Assembly: GCF_937910895.1 (NCBI RefSeq)
Contig: NZ_CALEMI010000159.1
Coordinates: 1 to 64,000, forward strand
From: an uncultured Dokdonia sp.
GTDB lineage: Bacteria > Bacteroidota > Bacteroidia > Flavobacteriales > Flavobacteriaceae
Length of the DNA stretch: 64,000 nucleotides
Direction: 5' to 3'
Shown piece by piece: positions 17,885-27,085 of the stretch (position 1 is its first letter; every line of letters begins with the position of its first letter). The notes below the pieces were generated by a model, which made no database searches, was not told the DNA's origin, and was given only the letters and a program-made list of their open reading frames with translations. The position numbers and the translations under genes are program-made.

Positions 17885-19315
17885 ATGAAACTTTTTAAGA
17901 ACATACCACTTTTAATGGTAGCCATGTTTTTTCTTTTTACTGCCTGTAGAACAGAGGATGAAGAAATTATAACACCACCTGAACAGATCAGCTCTACTAC
18001 TGCTAACCTAATTAACCGCACCGCTACCAATGATGGATCTAATGATAACATCTTAGATAATGCCAGCTGCTTAAGTATTCAATTACCAGTTACTGTTATT
18101 GTAGATGGGTTAGAAATTATCATCGATTCTGAAGATGACCTAGATGTCATTGAAGCTATTTTTGATGAATTTGACGATGATATTGACGAATTGGATTTTG
18201 TATTCCCTATCACTATCATCCTGAGTGATTTTACAGAAATCACCATTACAAATGCTCAAGAACTCCAGTCTTTTATTGACGATTGTTCTGGAGAAAATGA
18301 AAGCGATGATGATATTGAGTGTATTGATTTCCAATACCCAATCACCTACGCAATTTTTAATCAGAATAATGAACTTATAGAGACTGTCACTATAACTAAT
18401 GACCAAGAGCATTATGTGTTTATTGATAATCTAGACGATTCTGATGTTGTTACTATTAATTTTCCATTAACCCTTATTCTTTCTGATGGAAATACAGTCA
18501 CTGTAAATAACATTTCACAACTTGAAGACGCCATAGAAGATGCCATAGACGATTGTGATGAAGATGACGATAACGATTATAATGATGATGATTGTGAAAA
18601 TTGCACTACAGATCAATTAGCTTCTATTCTAACAGAATGTCCTAGTTGGGAAATAGATAAACTAGAACGTAATGACAATGATCTTGAAGATTCGTATAAT
18701 GGTGTCTTATATTCTTTTAGTACGGATGGTACGATCACAATAGATGATGATGGTGTGATTACTAATGGAACTTGGAATGCTGTAAACAATACGATGACAA
18801 ATAGTATTGAAGTCACTATTGATGTCGCTGGAGATGCTAATGTAAGTGATACCTGGATGCTCCACGAAATTGAAGAAGAAACAGGAGAAGTAAAAGTAGA
18901 CTTACGTATAGGAGATGACGATAGATTACGTTTTGAAAGCACGTGTGAGGAAGATGGTAATAATGGTGGTGAAAATACGTTTTTAGAAGATGTGCTTACC
19001 GCAGAAAATAGTGTTTGGATTGTAAGTAGTTATGTAGAAGACACTAATGATGAAACCGCTGATTTTAACGGATTTGAATTTGAATTTAATATAGACGGAA
19101 CTGCGACTGCTACCAATGGTGGTACAGTAACTAACGGAACGTGGGCACACATAAACAACGAAACAGAATTGCTGTTAAATTTTGGGACTTCTATACCTTT
19201 AGATGAATTACAAGATGATTGGGATATCATTTCTGTGACCGAAACTCAAGTAGAACTTCAAGATGTGAGTGGCGGAAATGGAGGAACAGATACATTAATA
19301 CTAACTAAAATATAA
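17885..19315 (+). CDS. Large acidic lipoprotein with two kinds of internal repeat
   Basis: A 476-residue surface or periplasmic lipoprotein (signal MVAMFFLFTAC, lipidated Cys21), extremely rich in Asp and Glu. The N-terminal half (about 65-230) holds about four diverged repeats of the pattern FPhTIhLSD followed by ThTN and a short helix ending in C (for example DFVFPITIILSDFTEITITN and INFPLTLILSDGNTVTVNN). A DDDNDYNDDDCENC linker follows. The C-terminal half holds two lipocalin-like repeats (about 255-355 and 378-476) with GTITIDDDGVITNGTW, GTATATNGGTVTNGTW and the ending DVSGGNGGTDTL. I do not recognise a named family. Acidity suggests cation binding. It is divergent from the FecIR-receptor operon and 3 bp upstream of a paralogue. 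Confidence 0.7.
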   Translation: MKLFKNIPLLMVAMFFLFTACRTEDEEIITPPEQISSTTANLINRTATNDGSNDNILDNASCLSIQLPVTVIVDGLEIIIDSEDDLDVIEAIFDEFDDDIDELDFVFPITIILSDFTEITITNAQELQSFIDDCSGENESDDDIECIDFQYPITYAIFNQNNELIETVTITNDQEHYVFIDNLDDSDVVTINFPLTLILSDGNTVTVNNISQLEDAIEDAIDDCDEDDDNDYNDDDCENCTTDQLASILTECPSWEIDKLERNDNDLEDSYNGVLYSFSTDGTITIDDDGVITNGTWNAVNNTMTNSIEVTIDVAGDANVSDTWMLHEIEEETGEVKVDLRIGDDDRLRFESTCEEDGNNGGENTFLEDVLTAENSVWIVSSYVEDTNDETADFNGFEFEFNIDGTATATNGGTVTNGTWAHINNETELLLNFGTSIPLDELQDDWDIISVTETQVELQDVSGGNGGTDTLILTKI

Positions 19316-19318
19316 ATT

Positions 19319-19810
19319 ATGAAAACTATGAATAATTTTTTTATCAGTGCCTTTTTTCTAGTAGGGATGATCACCTTACAGAGTTGTTCTACCGACGATG
19401 ACAGTTCTAGTAATACTAATAATGACGCTCAGATTATGCAAGCTCAAAGTATTGCTAATACAGGTACTTGGATCATTACAAACTTTAATGATTCTGGACA
19501 GAATGAAACATCAGATTTTAATGGCTACACGTTTGACTTTGCAAGTGACGGTGTATTGACGGCTACGAATGGCACAAATACGATCACAGGTACTTGGTCT
19601 GTCACAGATGATAGTAATAGTAGTGATGATGATAGTTCTAATGATGATGATATCGATTTTAATATTTTCTTCCCTGTATCAGAATCAAGTAATTTTGAAG
19701 ATCTAAATGATGATTGGGATATCGTATCTGTAACAGAAAATCGTATAGAACTTAGAGATGTAAGTGGAGGAAACGGAGGAATAGATATTCTGGTATTTGA
19801 AAGAAATTAG
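19319..19810 (+). CDS. Small acidic lipoprotein, paralogue of the preceding gene's C-terminus
   Basis: A 163-residue lipoprotein (signal through Cys23, TLQSCSTDDD). After a Ser/Asp/Asn linker it contains one copy of the same lipocalin-like repeat found twice in the preceding protein: ETSDFNGYTFDFASDGVLTA, ITGTWSV, an Asp/Ser low-complexity insertion at about 98-115, LNDDWDIVSVTENRIELRDV and SGGNGGIDIL. It starts 3 bp after the previous stop, so the two are co-transcribed and presumably act together. Function unknown. A strong terminator follows at 19862-19902. Confidence 0.7.
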   Translation: MKTMNNFFISAFFLVGMITLQSCSTDDDSSSNTNNDAQIMQAQSIANTGTWIITNFNDSGQNETSDFNGYTFDFASDGVLTATNGTNTITGTWSVTDDSNSSDDDSSNDDDIDFNIFFPVSESSNFEDLNDDWDIVSVTENRIELRDVSGGNGGIDILVFERN

Positions 19811-19861
19811 TTTTAAAGTCCCCAATGATTGATTTATACTTGATGGATATAAATCACCCCC

Positions 19862-19902
19862 AAGCGAAGTTGCCTATATTTTAGGCAACTTCGCTTTTTT
19901 TT
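19862..19902 (+). terminator. Rho-independent terminator
   Basis: A perfect stem of about 15 bp, AAGCGAAGTTGCCTA pairing with TAGGCAACTTCGCTT, a short loop, then a T run. It ends the acidic-lipoprotein operon. Confidence 0.9.
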
Positions 19903-20285
19903 ACTAGTCTGCGATTGAAATTTATATACATTTATAGGGATATGTAGTATGCGGGCTTTTTAGTACATTACCTTGCTTTTCTTGACATTAGTACCTTAGG
20001 CCGAGGTAATGAAAACATACCTACTTACAACTAGTTCTCAAATGATCAACAATTAGATCTAACGTCTTATGCCTAAAGGCGAAGTGGTCTTATATCTTAG
20101 TCAGATACATTGTATTAAATTTATGGTTTAACAATAATAAAAAATAAGAAAAATCCTACAATATTGATTTTTAAAAATTAAAAAAAGTATATTTGTGTTG
20201 GTTATCAAGACAGTGACTAAAAGATTTTAAAATTTTTATACATTATAAATAATGTTTTTATTTTAAAATTTATTGCCCCAAAATA
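19903..20285. other. AT-rich intergenic region before the histidine kinase gene
   Basis: No gene is visible on either strand. The last 170 bp are very AT-rich. A TATATTTG box (20188-20195) with a TTG at 20164-20166 is the likely kinase promoter, giving a 5' leader of about 85 nt. A partial inverted repeat, ACCTTAGGCCGAGGT, lies near 19991-20005. Confidence 0.5.
20188..20195 (+). promoter_or_regulatory. -7 promoter box (TATATTTG)
   Basis: TATATTTG fits the TAnnTTTG consensus, with a TTG at 20164-20166, 21 nt upstream, in the position of the -33 element. It would drive the histidine kinase gene at 20286. Confidence 0.5.
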
Positions 20286-22526
20286 ATGAATAAAGACATA
20301 AACCCTACTTTAAAAGTCCTACATCTTCTGGATAAAGCTTATCAGCTACGTGGGGAAAATATGCACCTCAGTATAGCGCTTGCACAAGAAGCGTTAGAAA
20401 AAAGTAGAGAACTTGATGACTCTTCTCTTATAGGTAAAAGTCTTAGTAAACTTGCTTTATTTCACATGGTAAGTGCAGACAATCAAAAGGCTATTGAGAT
20501 GTCTGAAGAAGCCATCAGATATTTCAAGAAAAACAATGATGAACTAGGCATCGCTAAGGCACAGTACAATATAGCAGGGGTCTATTATAAGACAAACAAC
20601 TATCACTTAGGGATGTTTCATCTTATTGATTGTTTGACCATTTTCCGTAAACATAAGGATAAACACAACGAATCCAAAACTCATAAAACACTAGGTACCG
20701 TATATGAAATCCTAGGAGATCAACATAATGCCATTATTGCCTATGAAAATGCAATATCTTGCGCGATTGATATAAAGGATAAAAACCTAGAATCTAATGC
20801 ATATAATCCTCTTTCTGGTATATTCTTAAAACAAGGAAACATAAAAAAGGCATTAGATATTATAGAATTATCTGTGTCTATAAAAAAAGAGACTGGTGAT
20901 ACAAGAGGATATGCTTTTGCTATTTATGGTCGAGGTAAAGTATTTACATACCTAGAAAAGTATGATGAAGCGCTACGAGATTTTGATGAAGCGTTTGCGA
21001 TACATGAACATGTAGGAGACCAATTTGCGATGGCGATGTGTCATAATAAAATGGCAAAACTTTTTATAAAGACAGAAGAAAGAGAAAAGGCTAAGATATG
21101 CTTAAAAAAAGCACTAGATATAAGCACGTCAAATAACCTGTCTATGATGAAATACAAATGTTATCATTTTCTGTATACCATTTGTAAAGATGAAGGAGAC
21201 CACGTAACAGCCTTAGGATATCTAGAAAAATATCTTGATGAAAAAGATGCTGCTGTCAATTCTCAAACATTAAAAGTTATTGAAAATTATGAGCGTATTT
21301 CAAAAATACAATCAAAAGAAAATGAAGTCGAATTAGCCCGTCAAAAAGCCGAAATAGTCGCACAACAAGAACGTGCAGAGCAAACGGCAGCTATGAAACA
21401 AAATTTCCTTTCGGCGATGAGTCATGAGATACGAACACCCCTTAATGCGGTTACAAGTATTATCTCATTACTAACAGAACGCTCTGATGATGAAGAGAAA
21501 AAACTACTGACATCGCTTCGATTTTCTTCCAAAAATCTAATGCGTATTATCAATGATATCCTTGATTTTTCCAAATTAGATTCTAATAAGATGTCCTTAG
21601 AAAAACACCCTATAAAATTTAAGGAATTCTTACACAATATACAGCAAACCTATGTAAGTCTTGCAGAAGAGAAAGGGATACAATTACACTTACAGATAGG
21701 CGATACTGTTGCCAATACGTATGAAATAGACGAAACAAAGCTATTCCAAATCCTTGGAAACCTTGTGAGTAATGCCATCAAGTTTACAGAAAAAGGATGT
21801 GTATATATTATTGTAGACACAGTGACAATACATCAGGATACAGATTTATTGTCATTTAAAGTCAAAGATACTGGCATTGGTATTCCCCTTACAGAAAAAG
21901 AGCGTCTCTTTGAGAGCTTTTATATGCCTAAGTCTATTATGACACGTAACGATGGAGGGACTGGACTCGGATTATCTATTGTCAAAAAGTTAATAGAACT
22001 TCACGGAAATACCATAAGCGTAGATAGTATAGAAGGGAAAGGATCTGTCTTTAATTTTGAACTTGAATTTAAGAAAGCTGAGGCGCCTGTTCACATGGAC
22101 AAAGACATGTTTAAAGCCCTACGAAACAAAACAGCCATCTTAGCTGAAGATAACGAAATTAACGCTCTAGTAATACGACAATTACTCAACAAATGGGGAA
22201 TCTCTATCAAACGTGTAAAAAATGGAAAACAAGCAATTGTACAAGCTTTAGAACTTAAAGTAGATTTTATTCTTATGGATATTCACATGCCAGAAATGAA
22301 TGGTTTTGATGCGACTCGCATCATTCGATCTACAGAAAATGTAAACCAACACACCCCTATTTTTGCACTTACTGCCGATGTAACTTCTGCAAACCAAGAA
22401 GAGTTTGCCCATCTGTTTGATGGTTTTTTATGGAAGCCTATTGAGATCCCACGTCTCTTTGATACACTCACAAAAATCTATTCGGAAAAAGAGCTGCCCG
22501 TTGTCAACGTGATGCAAGACAGATAA
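20286..22526 (+). CDS. Cytoplasmic TPR-containing hybrid sensor histidine kinase
   Basis: A 746-residue kinase with no signal peptide or membrane segment. Residues about 10-330 are tetratricopeptide repeats (for example GIAKAQYNIAGVYYKTNNY). About 335-370 is a coiled coil. HisKA is at about 370-435 with phosphoacceptor His380 in SHEIRTPLNAV. The HATPase domain is about 480-600 (NLVSNAIKF, DTGIGIP, GGTGLGLSIV). The receiver domain is about 625-740 with phospho-Asp665 in ILMDIHMPEMNGFDA. It would sense an intracellular ligand or protein via the TPRs and signal through its own receiver domain. No partner response regulator is adjacent. Confidence 0.92.
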   Translation: MNKDINPTLKVLHLLDKAYQLRGENMHLSIALAQEALEKSRELDDSSLIGKSLSKLALFHMVSADNQKAIEMSEEAIRYFKKNNDELGIAKAQYNIAGVYYKTNNYHLGMFHLIDCLTIFRKHKDKHNESKTHKTLGTVYEILGDQHNAIIAYENAISCAIDIKDKNLESNAYNPLSGIFLKQGNIKKALDIIELSVSIKKETGDTRGYAFAIYGRGKVFTYLEKYDEALRDFDEAFAIHEHVGDQFAMAMCHNKMAKLFIKTEEREKAKICLKKALDISTSNNLSMMKYKCYHFLYTICKDEGDHVTALGYLEKYLDEKDAAVNSQTLKVIENYERISKIQSKENEVELARQKAEIVAQQERAEQTAAMKQNFLSAMSHEIRTPLNAVTSIISLLTERSDDEEKKLLTSLRFSSKNLMRIINDILDFSKLDSNKMSLEKHPIKFKEFLHNIQQTYVSLAEEKGIQLHLQIGDTVANTYEIDETKLFQILGNLVSNAIKFTEKGCVYIIVDTVTIHQDTDLLSFKVKDTGIGIPLTEKERLFESFYMPKSIMTRNDGGTGLGLSIVKKLIELHGNTISVDSIEGKGSVFNFELEFKKAEAPVHMDKDMFKALRNKTAILAEDNEINALVIRQLLNKWGISIKRVKNGKQAIVQALELKVDFILMDIHMPEMNGFDATRIIRSTENVNQHTPIFALTADVTSANQEEFAHLFDGFLWKPIEIPRLFDTLTKIYSEKELPVVNVMQDR

Positions 22527-22534
22527 ATTCTCTA

Positions 22535-23179
22535 CTATTTACTACCTAAAGAAAGTTCTTTAAAATTAAGCTCATAATCACTAGACAGTACATCTATGTG
22601 AATAACCATAAATGAATGTGTGTTACCACTTATATAATATTGCGTAAAATTCCGATTTTCATTAAAAGCACGTGTTTCTTCTACTTTGAGTTTTATCATT
22701 TGATGACTCCCAAATCGCTTTATACGTTTTTCAACAATCTCAGAGGTTGTTCCATATTGCGCATCTTGCATTTTCAAGCTAGCGTCATAACTACTTATCC
22801 AATACGATGCTGACCTTTTATCTAGCCTTTGATAGGACATGGGATACACCACGATAAAATTACCATACAAAAACTCATCTCTAAAAAACACAGGTTTCTG
22901 TTCTTGATCCCTATATTCTTTGGCAGATTGTAATAACATATTTACCAAAGCATCATCGGTTACCTTGGCAATCTCAAACAGCTCTTCGTAGGTCAGTTTT
23001 TGATAATTAGGAGGCAACCATAGCGTCGAGTTCAAAAACTCAACCTCGTGTTCACTCAACACGGTTTTATCTAAAGATGCTTCAGGGGTTTTCACTTCTA
23101 CGTCCTTACAAGAAAAAAAGCAAAAACATAAAAAACAGCTGATTGTGGGTATGGTATATTTCAGAAGAACTCTATCCAA
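22535..23179 (-). CDS. Lipoprotein of unknown function
   Basis: A 214-residue protein with a Cys-rich lipoprotein signal ([11 protein letters not shown], probable lipidation at Cys24), then an alpha/beta body with [18 protein letters not shown] and [14 protein letters not shown] do not recognise the family. Its start overlaps the 3' end of purC by 8 bp on the same strand, so it is translated from the purC transcript or an internal promoter; a functional link with purine synthesis is not implied. Confidence 0.6.
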   Translation of the reverse strand: MDRVLLKYTIPTISCFLCFCFFSCKDVEVKTPEASLDKTVLSEHEVEFLNSTLWLPPNYQKLTYEELFEIAKVTDDALVNMLLQSAKEYRDQEQKPVFFRDEFLYGNFIVVYPMSYQRLDKRSASYWISSYDASLKMQDAQYGTTSEIVEKRIKRFGSHQMIKLKVEETRAFNENRNFTQYYISGNTHSFMVIHIDVLSSDYELNFKELSLGSK

Positions 23180-24116
23180 GATACTTCAATACGTTTTTTT
23201 CGATTCTGGCTTCTATATTCGATACGTCCGCTTTCGCGAAAGCTTCCCCAGTAATATTTTCATATAACTCAATGTATCGGTCTGACACGGTTGTGATGTA
23301 TTCATCAGACATTTCTGGTACGGTTTGCCCTTCTAATCCTTGAAAGTTGTTAGCAATTAGCCATTGTCGTACGAACTCTTTAGAAAGCTGTTTTTGCGCT
23401 TCTCCCCTCGCCTGACGTTCCTTATAACCCTCTGCATAAAAATAGCGAGAAGAATCGGGTGTATGAATCTCATCGATGAGTACAATCTCGCCATCAGCGG
23501 TTTTGCCAAATTCATATTTGGTATCTACCAAGATCAGTCCGCGACTCGCGGCTATCTCAGAACCTCTTTGAAAGAGTTTACGGGTATAATCTTCTAACAC
23601 GCTATAATCTGCTTTAGAGACGATCCCTCTCTTTATAATATCTTCGCGAGAGATATCTTCATCGTGATCACCCATCTCCGCTTTGGTGGCAGGCGTAATG
23701 ATCGGATTGGGAAACGCATCGTTTTCTTTCATTCCTTCTGGCATAGACACCCCACAAAGCATTCTTTTCCCCGCTTTATATTCGCGTGCCGCATGACCCG
23801 ACATATACCCACGAATCACCATTTCTACCTTAAAAGGTTCACACCGTTTTCCAATCGCCACATTGGGATCAGGGGTTGCCACGAGCCAGTTAGGGACGAG
23901 ATCTTCGGTATCCTTCATCATCTTGGTGGCAATCTGATTTAAGATTTGCCCTTTATACGGAATCCCTTTTGGCATCACCACATCAAAAGCACTCAATCGG
24001 TCGGTAGCGACCATGAGTAGTAAATCATTTTCAAGGGTATATACTTCGCGAACTTTTCCTTTGTATAAATCCTTTTGTCCTGGAAAATTAAAGTTAGTGT
24101 CAATGATGGTGTTCAT
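23172..24116 (-). CDS. purC: Phosphoribosylaminoimidazole-succinocarboxamide synthase
   Basis: SAICAR synthase, step 7 of IMP synthesis, joins aspartate to CAIR using ATP. The 314-residue form (the eukaryote/Bacteroidota-like longer type) shows [53 protein letters not shown] and [10 protein letters not shown]. All are expected nucleotide- and CAIR-binding regions. The palindrome at 23229-23243 falls in the C-terminal region and encodes AFAKAD within [11 protein letters not shown]. It is followed by an overlapping lipoprotein gene. Confidence 0.96.
   Translation of the reverse strand: MNTIIDTNFNFPGQKDLYKGKVREVYTLENDLLLMVATDRLSAFDVVMPKGIPYKGQILNQIATKMMKDTEDLVPNWLVATPDPNVAIGKRCEPFKVEMVIRGYMSGHAAREYKAGKRMLCGVSMPEGMKENDAFPNPIITPATKAEMGDHDEDISREDIIKRGIVSKADYSVLEDYTRKLFQRGSEIAASRGLILVDTKYEFGKTADGEIVLIDEIHTPDSSRYFYAEGYKERQARGEAQKQLSKEFVRQWLIANNFQGLEGQTVPEMSDEYITTVSDRYIELYENITGEAFAKADVSNIEARIEKNVLKYLG
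23229..23243. repeat. Iterated palindrome inside purC
   Basis: CGCTTTCGCGAAAGC, read as E-A-F-A-K-A-D in the enzyme's C-terminal part. Confidence 0.9.
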
Positions 24117-24228
24117 AGTTGTGATCTGATTGTATGTTGTGTTTTAGGATGTAAAAATAATGAATCCTAATTGCTAGTGTCAAAACGTAATGTGTGTTAG
24201 AAAAACTCATTACAGAAACCTATGTTCT

Positions 24229-24621
24229 TCAATTCGTTTTTATCGAACCTGAACACATATCGACTTCCTCAATTCCTTTTAACCAAATTGTTAATTTATC
24301 TGTTCTTTCCTCAGTCAATTCTTTTAAATAGATAGCACTACACATTGGATAAGATAAACCGTAATATGAATCTGTATAATTCGGATATTTCATTTCTAAT
24401 TCTGCATCACGAAATTGAATCCAAATTCTTTGTACGTTTTTTAAACTCTTCACAAAGGTTACGTCTTCCTTATATTCAATCAAAATCTTCTGATAGACTT
24501 CATTTAGTTTTTTGTCAGCTTCATTTAGTGCCGCATAAGCATCTTTATTCATTTCTGCTTGGGTTTGAGAAAAACAAGTCAAATTAAAAAAAAACAATAA
24601 TAATAAAAGTATTCGATTCAA
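24229..24621 (-). CDS. LprI-like (DUF1311) exported protein
   Basis: A 130-residue secreted protein with signal peptide ILLLLLFFFNLTCFSQ. The mature part matches DUF1311/LprI: MNKDAYAALNEADKKLNEVY, LKNVQRIWIQFRDAE, YPMCSAIYLKELTEERTDKL. LprI of Mycobacterium inhibits lysozyme; whether this one does is unknown. Two cysteines near the C-terminus (in SYPMCSAI and VDMCSG) could pair. More AT-rich than purC and phoH, which flank it on the same strand with gaps of 112 and 32 bp. Confidence 0.8.
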   Translation of the reverse strand: MNRILLLLLFFFNLTCFSQTQAEMNKDAYAALNEADKKLNEVYQKILIEYKEDVTFVKSLKNVQRIWIQFRDAELEMKYPNYTDSYYGLSYPMCSAIYLKELTEERTDKLTIWLKGIEEVDMCSGSIKTN

Positions 24622-24653
24622 TTTCTTTAAGTAATTTTTTAGCTTGTCATAAA

Positions 24654-25607
24654 CTAATTCCTATTCTCAATATCCTTATATGCTGCAATCACCTTTTTAA
24701 CGAGATGGTGACGCATTACATCTTTATCATCCAGATAGATCATCCCCACGCCTTCTACGTTCTTAAGAATTAATAACGCTTCTTTGAGTCCGCTAGTGAC
24801 ACGTCTTGGTAAATCAATCTGTCCTGGATCTCCCGTAATGATAAACTTAGCGCTCCGCCCCATACGTGTCAAAAACATCTTCATTTGTGCATGTGTGGTG
24901 TTTTGACCCTCATCCAAAATCACATACGCATTATCTAAGGTACGCCCTCTCATAAATGCCATAGGTGCAATCTGAATCACGCCTTTTTCTATAAAACTTT
25001 CTAACTTCTCATGCGGAATCATATCACGTAACGCATCATACAACGGTTGCATATATGGATCTAATTTCTCTTTCATATCGCCTGGTAAGAATCCAAGATT
25101 CTCCCCTGCTTCTACCGCGGGACGTGTTAAAATAATCCGTTTTACTGATTTTTCTTTGAGCGCTTGTACGGCAAGTGCCACACTTACGTAGGTTTTACCC
25201 GTTCCCGCAGGACCAATCGCAAACACCATATCATTCTTCTTTGCAAGCTCTACCAACTTACGCTGATTGGCTGTTTGAGGTTTGATCAATTTCCCACTTA
25301 CGCCGTGTACAATCGTGTCTCCACTCTCTTTAGAGGTCTCGTAATCCGATTTACTCTGACTTGTAAGCACACGCTCTATCACGTTCTCATCCAGTTTATT
25401 ATACTTTCCAAAATGATCGGTGAGCATGGTAAACCGCCTATCAAATTCTTCTAGCAAGTCCTCATCACCATAGGCTTTTATTTTGTTCCCTCTGGCAACA
25501 ATTTTCAATTTTGGAAAATAGCGTTTGAGCAATTCTATATTGGCGTTTTGTTGACCAAAAAACTCACGCGGATTGATTTCTGACAGTTCAATAATTATTT
25601 CGTTCAA
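24654..25607 (-). CDS. phoH: PhoH-family P-loop ATPase
   Basis: A 317-residue cytoplasmic ATPase of the PhoH/PhoL family, linked to RNA metabolism and phosphate or stress responses, often paired with YbeY. Walker A is GPAGTGKTYVS (about 134-144); Walker B region is AYVILDEGQNTTHAQMK, followed by FLTRMGRSAKFIITGDPGQIDLP. An N-terminal KH-like region (about 1-75) is present. Length fits the family. Transcribed divergently from the SAM-hydrolase gene across a 342-bp spacer. Confidence 0.94.
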   Translation of the reverse strand: MNEIIIELSEINPREFFGQQNANIELLKRYFPKLKIVARGNKIKAYGDEDLLEEFDRRFTMLTDHFGKYNKLDENVIERVLTSQSKSDYETSKESGDTIVHGVSGKLIKPQTANQRKLVELAKKNDMVFAIGPAGTGKTYVSVALAVQALKEKSVKRIILTRPAVEAGENLGFLPGDMKEKLDPYMQPLYDALRDMIPHEKLESFIEKGVIQIAPMAFMRGRTLDNAYVILDEGQNTTHAQMKMFLTRMGRSAKFIITGDPGQIDLPRRVTSGLKEALLILKNVEGVGMIYLDDKDVMRHHLVKKVIAAYKDIENRN

Positions 25608-25949
25608 ATGGCAAGCGGTTTTTATGAGATACCTCGGTAAATTATTTTAGATTTGTTATACCATGTATACTTTGAAATTACCAAAAAGAAAATGATGATT
25701 TTTTTCTTTATATGAAGAAGAAAACTAAAGCATACCATTAGATACGTTTTCTTTTTATTCTGAAATAGAAAGGAAAAAAGGGCATTTTATTACAGTACTT
25801 TCAAAGTATACAGGTATTATATAGCAAAGTACGAAATTTTTGAGCGTATATACCTACTCAAAAGTTATCGTGTTATTAAAAATAATAAACAATTTGGGGA
25901 TGGTTGTTTTTTTGCTTTCGCGAAAGCGGACTACCCTTCACATATAGCT
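25608..25949. other. Divergent intergenic region with a MITE-like inverted-repeat element
   Basis: An AT-rich spacer between divergent genes. About 25654-25821 is bounded by imperfect terminal inverted repeats; the best part is a perfect 13-bp pair, GTATACTTTGAAA (25665-25677) and TTTCAAAGTATAC (25799-25811). An iterated-palindrome copy lies at 25914-25928, 21 bp before the SAM-hydrolase start. No protein-coding gene is visible. Confidence 0.5.
25914..25928. repeat. Iterated palindrome, intergenic
   Basis: GCTTTCGCGAAAGCG, 21 bp upstream of the SAM-hydrolase start codon. Confidence 0.9.
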
Positions 25950-26783
25950 ATGGCGATTATCACATTAACTACCGATTTTGGCGAAAAAGATCACTTCGCG
26001 GGTGCTGTAAAAGGGGCTATTTATAGTGAGCTTAGTGATATTCGTATTGTAGATATCACCCATTCTATATCGCCATTTCACATCACAGAAGCGGCGTATA
26101 TTATCCAAAATGCGTACAAAAATTTTCCAAAAGGTAGTATTCATATTATAGGTGTAGATAGTGAACTGACGCCTGAAACCAATCATATCGCGGTCAAACT
26201 AGAAGATCATTATTTTATTTGTGCCAATAATGGAATCATCTCGCTCATCACCAGAGACATTGTTCCTCAAGAAATGGTAGAGATTAATATTCATAATAGA
26301 GTGACGACTAACTTTACGGTACTAGACGTCTTTGTTCAGGCGGCGTGTCATATTGCAAGAGGAGGTACGCTCGCTGTAATCGGGAAGCCTATTTCTGAAA
26401 TCAAACCGCTTACCGGCATCCAACCTATCGTTAATAAATCACAAAAACAGATTATCGGAAATGTGATTTATGTTGATAATTATGGAAATGTGGTGAGTAA
26501 TATCACTCGTAAACTGTTTGAAAAGGTAGGAAAAGGGCGTGATTTTAAAATAGAAGCCAGACGCACGCAAATTTCTAAAATACATACCTCGTATAGTGAT
26601 GCCATTAATTTCTCATTAGAAAAACACAAGCGAGAAGAAGAGGGCAAAAAACTGGCGATTTTTAATTCTGGTGATTATATAGAACTTGCTATTTATAAAA
26701 GTAATCCAAGTACGGTAGGAAGTGCAGCTACCCTTTTTGGGCTTGACTATCGGGATGCGATTACGATAAACTTTGAAGATTAA
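25950..26783 (+). CDS. S-adenosyl-L-methionine hydroxide adenosyltransferase (DUF62 family)
   Basis: A 277-residue member of the SAM-dependent fluorinase/chlorinase superfamily. Most bacterial members hydrolyse SAM to adenosine and methionine using an Asp-Arg-His triad. Seen: ITLTTDFGEKDHFAGAVKG, VDITHSISPF, GSIHIIGVDSELT, FICANNGIISLI, YVDNYGNVVSNI. The body is complete. Its stop codon overlaps the next start (TAATG), so the two are translationally coupled. Confidence 0.94.
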   Translation: MAIITLTTDFGEKDHFAGAVKGAIYSELSDIRIVDITHSISPFHITEAAYIIQNAYKNFPKGSIHIIGVDSELTPETNHIAVKLEDHYFICANNGIISLITRDIVPQEMVEINIHNRVTTNFTVLDVFVQAACHIARGGTLAVIGKPISEIKPLTGIQPIVNKSQKQIIGNVIYVDNYGNVVSNITRKLFEKVGKGRDFKIEARRTQISKIHTSYSDAINFSLEKHKREEEGKKLAIFNSGDYIELAIYKSNPSTVGSAATLFGLDYRDAITINFED

Positions 26784-27079
26784 TGCTCGTACGAATTGTC
26801 AAAATGCGCTTTCGCGAAAGCGAAATAGAAACCTTCTTAACCAATTTTGAGGTGGTCAAAGAAAGCATCAGAGCGTTTCAAGGCTGTCAGTTTTTAGAAT
26901 TGTATAGAGGGCAGGATGATACGCGTATCTTCTTCACCTATAGTTATTGGGATTCTGCCGAAGCTTTAGAAAACTACAGACATTCAGAGTTGTTTAAAGG
27001 GGTTTGGGCAACTACAAAACCCATGTTTTCAGATAAACCTGAAGCTTGGAGTGTAGATAAACTAGCGAGTTTGGAATGA
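26783..27079 (+). CDS. Antibiotic-biosynthesis-monooxygenase-like (ABM) dimeric alpha/beta-barrel protein
   Basis: A 98-residue ferredoxin-like-fold protein of the ABM/YgiN type: VRIVKMRF at the start, FLELYRGQDDTRIFFTYSYWDSAEALENYRHSELF in the middle. Members are small cofactor-free oxygenases or stress proteins; the substrate is unknown. The start overlaps the SAM-hydrolase stop by 1 bp. The iterated palindrome at 26807-26822 encodes RFRES near the N-terminus, in a frame different from most other coding copies. Confidence 0.8.
   Translation: MLVRIVKMRFRESEIETFLTNFEVVKESIRAFQGCQFLELYRGQDDTRIFFTYSYWDSAEALENYRHSELFKGVWATTKPMFSDKPEAWSVDKLASLE
26807..26822. repeat. Iterated palindrome inside the ABM gene
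   Basis: Perfect CGCTTTCGCGAAAGCG, read as R-F-R-E-S. Confidence 0.9.
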
Positions 27080-27085
27080 AATTAT

